Source: Oscillospiraceae bacterium (GTDB lineage Bacteria; Bacillota; Clostridia; Oscillospirales; Ruminococcaceae). From it: a stretch of DNA of 9,051 bases. The stretch's first letter is position 1. Every line of letters begins with the position of its first letter. This document shows positions 6,490 to 9,051 of the stretch, one piece after another. The stretch covers positions 1-9,051 of the forward strand of contig JAAWBP010000068.1 in the NCBI GenBank assembly GCA_022792755.1, in the 5' to 3' direction. The position numbers were made by a program, and so were the translations under genes. A model generated the notes under the pieces. That model worked only from the letters and a program-made list of their open reading frames with translations. It had not been told where the DNA came from and searched no databases.

Positions 6490-6556
6490 GTTCGCGGGAC
6501 ACAAGTTCTTAAAACACAAACGACTTTTGTGCGCGAATTGGCCACCGGGGCCACCC
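6490..6556 (+). repeat. Repeat B, copy 2 (most diverged)
   Basis: TTCGCG (6491-6496) and CGCGAA (6532-6537) form the outer stem. The interior has the same order (GGGAC, A-rich, then GTGCGCGAATTG) as the other B units, with a CACAAA/TTTGTG inner stem. Sequence is poorly kept while the folding pattern is kept. The alignment was made by eye. Confidence 0.45.
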
Positions 6557-6564
6557 GGCGGGGC

Positions 6565-6706
6565 ACCGGGGCAGCGCCCCGGTTCACCCTCTGCAGAGGG
6601 CGAATTCCTTTCCGTCACAAAGCGCAGGAGAGGCGGAAAACGTCCCGGTAGGACGTTTTCCGGTGGAGAACCCTCGCCTGGGGTTCTCCATGCGGCTCCA
6701 GCCGCA
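6565..6706 (+). repeat. Cluster of five perfect hairpins between the two A-B-B units
   Basis: Five stems lie in 142 bp: ACCGGGGC/GCCCCGGT (6565-6583, 3-nt loop); CCCTCTGCAGAGGG (6587-6600, self-complementary); a 12-bp stem 6634-6645 with 6651-6662 (loop CGGTA); a 10-bp stem TGGAGAACCC/GGGTTCTCCA (6664-6690); and a 7-bp stem around GCGGCT/AGCCGC (6691-6706). None is followed by a T-run, so they are not intrinsic terminators. No reading frame crossing them looks like a protein. Confidence 0.8.
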
Positions 6707-6708
6707 AA

Positions 6709-6780
6709 GCGGAGTGCCCCCGCTGGCAATGCGCGATCCACAGGCGGTACGAATAACAGCGTTGGTAACCCGCGCGGCGC
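6709..6780 (+). repeat. Repeat A, copy 2 (72 bp)
   Basis: This is the direct copy of 6315-6386 with two substitutions. One of them (C at 6719) weakens the initial hairpin. The sequence to the left differs from that of copy 1, so the 72-bp boundary is real on that side. A B unit follows on the right, as for copy 1. Confidence 0.85.
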
Positions 6781-6793
6781 GCTCGTCTTTTTT

Positions 6794-6876
6794 GCGCCTT
6801 GCAGGACTGAAACCTGGAAACCGGCAGCACGTTGGTGTGCGTATTGTCCTGCCCGGTCACGGGCCCCGCAAGGCGC
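6794..6876 (+). repeat. Repeat B, copy 3, with 9-bp terminal inverted repeat
   Basis: GCGCCTTGC (6794-6802) and GCAAGGCGC (6868-6876) are perfect inverted ends. Inside, GCAGGAC pairs with GTCCTGC. The tail at 6843-6865 is identical over 23 bp to the tail of copy 4. Conserved interior pieces are GAAACCTGG, ACCGG and ACGTTGG. Confidence 0.75.
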
Positions 6877-6894
6877 GTTGGTTCGCAAATGTAT

Positions 6895-6962
6895 CTCGCA
6901 GGATTGAAACTTAAAGACCGGTAAAATCTTTGAGTGCGAATTGTCCTGCCCGGTCACGGGCC
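6895..6962 (+). repeat. Repeat B, copy 4
   Basis: TCGCA (6896-6900) pairs with TGCGA, and an inner stem CTTAAAGA/TCTTTGAG closes a loop containing ACCGG. The 23-bp tail 6940-6962 equals 6843-6865. The GATTGAAAC at 6902-6910 resembles the end of some CRISPR repeats, but there is no array. Confidence 0.75.
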
Positions 6963-7001
6963 GCTAACTTTTTCGTTTAACCTCCCTTTTACACAGCGCA
7001 C

Positions 7002-7037
7002 AAAAAGCCGCCTGTCCATTTTGGACAGGCGGCTTTT
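7002..7037 (-). terminator. Bidirectional intrinsic terminator
   Basis: The 11-bp stem GCCGCCTGTCC (7007-7017) with GGACAGGCGGC (7023-7033) is flanked by A5 on the left and T4 on the right. On the minus strand it ends the D-lyxose isomerase transcript 11 nt after its stop. On the plus strand it is the first clear terminator downstream of birA, so the birA mRNA may include the whole repeat block. Confidence 0.92.
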
Positions 7038-7047
7038 GCTTTAAGGT

Positions 7048-7734
7048 TTAGTCCACATAATCGGGGTAGTCTTTGAAGATCAGGCAAGACGGCGGAACAT
7101 CCTCCTCGATCTGCGGAATCCGGTCGGAAGCATCGAGAAAATGGTTGTCGATATTGTCGTCGTTCACGGTGGAAACCTCCCCCAGAAGGAGCTTTCCGCT
7201 GCCCGGCTTACAAGAAATCTCGTGATACTGGCCCGGAACCAGCGTGATGCTCTGGCCCGGCTTGAGCTCCACGGAGCTGCCGGCGGCAAAGGTCGCCTTC
7301 CGGCCGTCGAGGGTGACGGTGATCGGCTTGTCCGAAAAACGGTCGTTTTCATCCTTTTCCCAGAGGCGGATCACAGCCGTTCCGCCGGCGCGGTTGATGA
7401 TATCCTCCATCTTCTGGTAATGGTAGTGCGGCGCAAGCTTCTGCCCTTCCTCCACGATCAGGTACTTTTCACAGTACGGCTTTGGATACTGCTCCGGATG
7501 TTTGATGCTGCCGTTGCGGATGGTGAAGATCAGCAGCCCGACCTTTTCAAAATCGTCGTATCCAAAGTCGGTAACGTCCCAGCCGAGCATGTTGGTGAAC
7601 ACCTCGTCGTATTCAGCCCTTTTTCCTTTGAACTCCTCCGGTTTCCAATAGGCAAAATCCGGAAGGCTGAAATGCATTTCTTCGATGAATTTGATCCCGT
7701 CTTCGATCACTTGGTTGATTTTTGAACGCTTCAT
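7048..7734 (-). CDS. D-lyxose ketol-isomerase, cupin type (228 aa)
   Basis: This metal-dependent cupin sugar isomerase interconverts D-lyxose and D-xylulose (family members also accept D-mannose). The metal site is visible as H103, H105 and E110 in PHYHYQKMED (102-111), plus H171 in PGQYHEIS (167-174). The N-terminal helix pair (KINQVIEDGIKFIEEM), FTIRNGS (70-76) and the length of about 228 aa fit the YdaE/lyxose isomerase family. It is a soluble cytosolic enzyme. The ATG at 7734 has GGAGG 6 nt upstream. It is a single-gene unit with its own promoter and terminator. No pentose kinase, transporter or regulator is nearby, so its physiological substrate is not given by context. Confidence 0.9.
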   Translation of the reverse strand: MKRSKINQVIEDGIKFIEEMHFSLPDFAYWKPEEFKGKRAEYDEVFTNMLGWDVTDFGYDDFEKVGLLIFTIRNGSIKHPEQYPKPYCEKYLIVEEGQKLAPHYHYQKMEDIINRAGGTAVIRLWEKDENDRFSDKPITVTLDGRKATFAAGSSVELKPGQSITLVPGQYHEISCKPGSGKLLLGEVSTVNDDNIDNHFLDASDRIPQIEEDVPPSCLIFKDYPDYVD

Positions 7735-7780
7735 TGTAATCCTCCGTTTTTTAATGGAATTTAAGAGAACCGACAGCTCT

Positions 7781-7809
7781 ATTTAACAACATTTCCGAAA
7801 AGAAATCAA
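7781..7809 (-). promoter_or_regulatory. Promoter of the D-lyxose isomerase gene (TTGATT-17-TTAAAT)
   Basis: On the minus strand TTGATT (7809-7804) and TTAAAT (7786-7781) are 17 bp apart, each with four of six matches. The predicted start near 7774 gives a leader of about 40 nt. I see no catabolite-responsive (cre) element near it. Confidence 0.55.
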
Positions 7810-7886
7810 TCTCTTTTCAGAACAAATCTAAAAAGCCGATGATTTTTCCATTCACAGCCTGCGCAAACGATTCCCCGACCCGGGCT

Positions 7887-8825
7887 TTACTTGGAGCTGA
7901 ACATATTCTTTTTGATCAGGATGACCGCGACGACGACGGTCGCAAGAACCGACACCCCCACCGGGAACCAGAAGACGGGCATCGGAATCCCCTCGACATT
8001 CATCCCGTAGAAACTCGCCACCATGGTGGGGATTGCCATCAAAATCGTAATCGAGGTCAAAACCTTCATGACGATGTTCAGGTTGTTGGAGATCACCGAG
8101 GCGAAGGCATCCATCGTGCCGGAAAGGATGCTCGAGTAGATGTTGGACATCTCGATCGCCTGCTTTACTTCGATCAGGACGTCCTCCAGTAGGTCCTGAT
8201 CCTCGTCGTAGAGCTTGATGAACCGCCCGCGGAGGATCTTCTCAAGGGTGATTTCATCCGATTTCAACGAAGTGGAAAAGTAGACCAGCGACTTTTCCAT
8301 CCCGAGAAGCTGGATCAGCTCCTTGTTCCGGAGCGAACGGTGGAGCTGGCGCTCCACCATATTGGACAGCTTGTCGATCTGCTTGAGGTATTGGAGATAT
8401 TTGGTGGCGATCCGCAATAGCAGCATCAACAGAAAGCGCGTTCTGAGGTGCGGCTGGATGTTTTTGACCATCCCATTTTCAAATTCCGAGATGACCGGCG
8501 TTTCCTGAACGCAGACCGTGACGACGTTTTTCCCCGTCAGGATGATCCCGATCGGCATCGTCGTATAGAGGATGGTGTTTCCTTCCTCTTCCTTCTGGGC
8601 CATCGGCGTGTCGACGATCACCAGGGTCTGCCCGTCCTCGTTTTCGATGCGGGAGGATTCCTCCTCATCCAGCGCGGCGCGGACAAAATCAGAGTCGGCG
8701 CCCGCTTCGCGGACCAGGAAAGAAATTTCCTCCTCCGTCGGGCTGACCGCCGAAATCCAGCAGCCTTCGGTCAGTGTCTCCACCCGGACCATCTTGTCGT
8801 CAACGGCTTTAAAAATATTGATCAT
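7887..8825 (-). CDS. corA: CorA-family magnesium transporter (312 aa)
   Basis: This is a pentameric 2-TM-GxN channel for Mg2+ (also Co2+/Ni2+ in some members) in the cytoplasmic membrane. Residues 1-150 form the cytosolic alpha/beta domain and about 150-250 the long acidic/basic stalk helices (KSLVYFSTSLKSDEITLEKI at 178-197). TM1 is about 251-272, followed directly by the selectivity motif YGMN (G274, M275, N276). TM2 is about 286-306 with the basic tail KKNMFSSK. All hallmark elements are intact. The ATG at 8825 has GGGAG 6 nt upstream, but that site can be hidden in a hairpin with the end of the leader ORF at 8840-8923. No convincing intrinsic terminator follows the stop. Mg2+-linked regulation is inferred from the leader. 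Confidence 0.93.
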   Translation of the reverse strand: MINIFKAVDDKMVRVETLTEGCWISAVSPTEEEISFLVREAGADSDFVRAALDEEESSRIENEDGQTLVIVDTPMAQKEEEGNTILYTTMPIGIILTGKNVVTVCVQETPVISEFENGMVKNIQPHLRTRFLLMLLLRIATKYLQYLKQIDKLSNMVERQLHRSLRNKELIQLLGMEKSLVYFSTSLKSDEITLEKILRGRFIKLYDEDQDLLEDVLIEVKQAIEMSNIYSSILSGTMDAFASVISNNLNIVMKVLTSITILMAIPTMVASFYGMNVEGIPMPVFWFPVGVSVLATVVVAVILIKKNMFSSK

Positions 8826-8828
8826 ACG

Positions 8829-8855
8829 CTTCTCCCTTTCTAGGGACGGGAGAAG
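8829..8855 (-). promoter_or_regulatory. Hairpin sequestering the corA ribosome-binding site
   Basis: On the minus strand CTTCTCCC (8855-8848) is perfectly complementary to GGGAGAAG (8836-8829), which contains the corA Shine-Dalgarno. The 11-nt loop contains the leader stop codon (8842-8840). No U-run follows, so this would act on translation initiation, not as an intrinsic terminator. A second register, TCCCT with AGGGA, would mask the same site. Confidence 0.65.
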
Positions 8856-8923
8856 GCCATCGGCACACTGCTCCCGCCCGGTTTATTTACTTTGCATAAT
8901 CGACTGCACGGGTCAGGATTCAC
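8840..8923 (-). CDS. 27-residue leader peptide of corA, MNPDP start
   Basis: The ORF starts at GTG (8923-8921), 7 nt after a perfect AGGAGG (8936-8931), and ends at TAG (8842-8840), 14 nt before the corA ATG. The peptide begins MNPDPCSRLCKVNKPGG and has Pro at positions 3, 5, 15, 21 and 27. Enterobacterial MgtL, the leader of the Mg2+ transporter gene mgtA, begins MEPDP; its early acidic/proline stretch destabilises ribosomes when Mg2+ is low. The shared P-D-P at residues 3-5, the Mg2+ transporter directly downstream and the stop codon beside the corA ribosome site all favour a regulatory leader. It is too small for a structural role and has no membrane segment. The alternative is that the ORF belongs to a dispersed repeat carrying a ribosome-site-like sequence. 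Confidence 0.6.
   Translation of the reverse strand: MNPDPCSRLCKVNKPGGSSVPMAFSRP
8844..8879 (-). promoter_or_regulatory. Anti-sequestor arm pairing within the corA leader
   Basis: On the minus strand GGGCGGGAG (8879-8871, leader codons 15-18) can form 9 bp (one G-U) with CTCCCGTCC (8852-8844). This uses the same CTCCC that otherwise masks the corA ribosome site, so the two helices cannot coexist. The loop is 18 nt and contains a small GCC-GAT-GGC pairing. The upstream pairing is transcribed first and would free the corA site. Confidence 0.6.
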
Positions 8924-8957
8924 AGTGCCACCTCCTAAATCTTTTGCGTTTTTGAGA

Positions 8958-9049
8958 TCCCCGCAGGCTTTGCCTGCGTTCACGGCGTGGGGTTGTTATT
9001 GCCGAAGGCAACAAGGTTCTGGGGCACCCATTCGCAATCTTCGATTGCG
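8958..9049. repeat. Series of triloop hairpins upstream of the corA leader ORF
   Basis: Three perfect stems with 3-nt loops lie close together: CGCAGGC-TTT-GCCTGCG (8962-8978), TTGCC-GAA-GGCAA (8999-9011) and CGCAATC-TTC-GATTGCG (9033-9049). CCCC (8958-8961) and GGGG (8989-8992) could enclose the first. They may be part of a longer corA leader RNA or a dispersed palindromic repeat. I found no clear promoter between them and the window end. Confidence 0.65.
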
Positions 9050-9051
9050 TC

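Noticed and set aside
6801..6910. GCAGGACTGAAACC and GCAGGATTGAAAC resembling CRISPR repeat ends
   Set aside because: Only two similar motifs about 97 bp apart, within longer conserved B units; no regular repeat-spacer pattern and no cas genes.
6290..6957. Several open frames of 80-195 codons across the repeat block on both strands
   Set aside because: They run through hairpins and duplicated repeats, overlap each other in several frames, lack ribosome sites and have low-complexity Pro/Arg/Gly-rich translations.
7827..7886. Terminator downstream of corA
   Set aside because: GC-rich and T-rich pieces occur, but I found no contiguous stem of adequate length directly before a U-run.
8826..9051. 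M-box (Mg2+) riboswitch in front of corA
   Set aside because: I could not find the conserved M-box core segments in the visible leader; the short ORF and alternative helices explain the region better. A riboswitch beyond the window end cannot be excluded.

Overview
The window looks like chromosomal DNA of a moderately high-GC, endospore-forming Clostridia member. An Oscillospirales/Ruminococcaceae-type genome is my best guess. The evidence is a CotF-type spore-coat pair, a Bacillus/Clostridia-style homocysteine methyltransferase-MTHFR fusion, strong AGGAGG ribosome sites and sigma-A promoters with 17-bp spacers. Assignment below class level is inference.

Layout, left to right. (1) Positions 1-242 have no gene. 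They hold a leftward promoter with the start of a structured leader that runs off the window, one inverted copy of a dispersed repeat, and a terminator. (2) Positions 243-684 (minus) hold two small spore-coat genes with their own promoter. (3) Positions 822-2381 (minus) hold a B12-binding radical SAM enzyme of unknown substrate, with its own promoter and a very clear terminator. (4) Positions 2474-5009 (minus) hold a two-gene one-carbon/methionine operon. The upstream gene is a homocysteine S-methyltransferase/methylene-THF reductase fusion, and the downstream gene is a stand-alone pterin-binding methyltransferase. Together they carry the first two MetH modules plus MTHFR, but not the cobalamin-binding module. 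(5) A 274-bp divergent intergenic region separates that operon from birA (5284-6273, plus), the bifunctional biotin ligase/repressor. (6) Positions 6265-6962 are a gene-free composite repeat block that begins inside the last codons of birA. It has the order A-B-B, a cluster of perfect hairpins, then A-B-B again. (7) Positions 7048-7734 (minus) encode a cupin D-lyxose isomerase with promoter and terminator. (8) Positions 7887-8825 (minus) encode a CorA-type magnesium transporter.

The most interesting item is upstream of corA. A previously unlisted 27-codon ORF (8923-8840, minus) has a perfect AGGAGG site and starts MNPDP. This is strikingly close to the MEPDP start of MgtL, the enterobacterial magnesium-sensing leader peptide. 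Its stop codon is 14 nt before the corA start. The last leader codons can pair either with the corA ribosome-binding site (8 bp) or with an upstream arm made by leader codons 15-18 (9 bp), and the two pairings exclude each other. This is the layout of a translation-controlled attenuator for a Mg2+ transporter.

The other genes form separate transcription units with no shared pathway, apart from the methionine operon and possibly its B12-dependent radical SAM neighbour.
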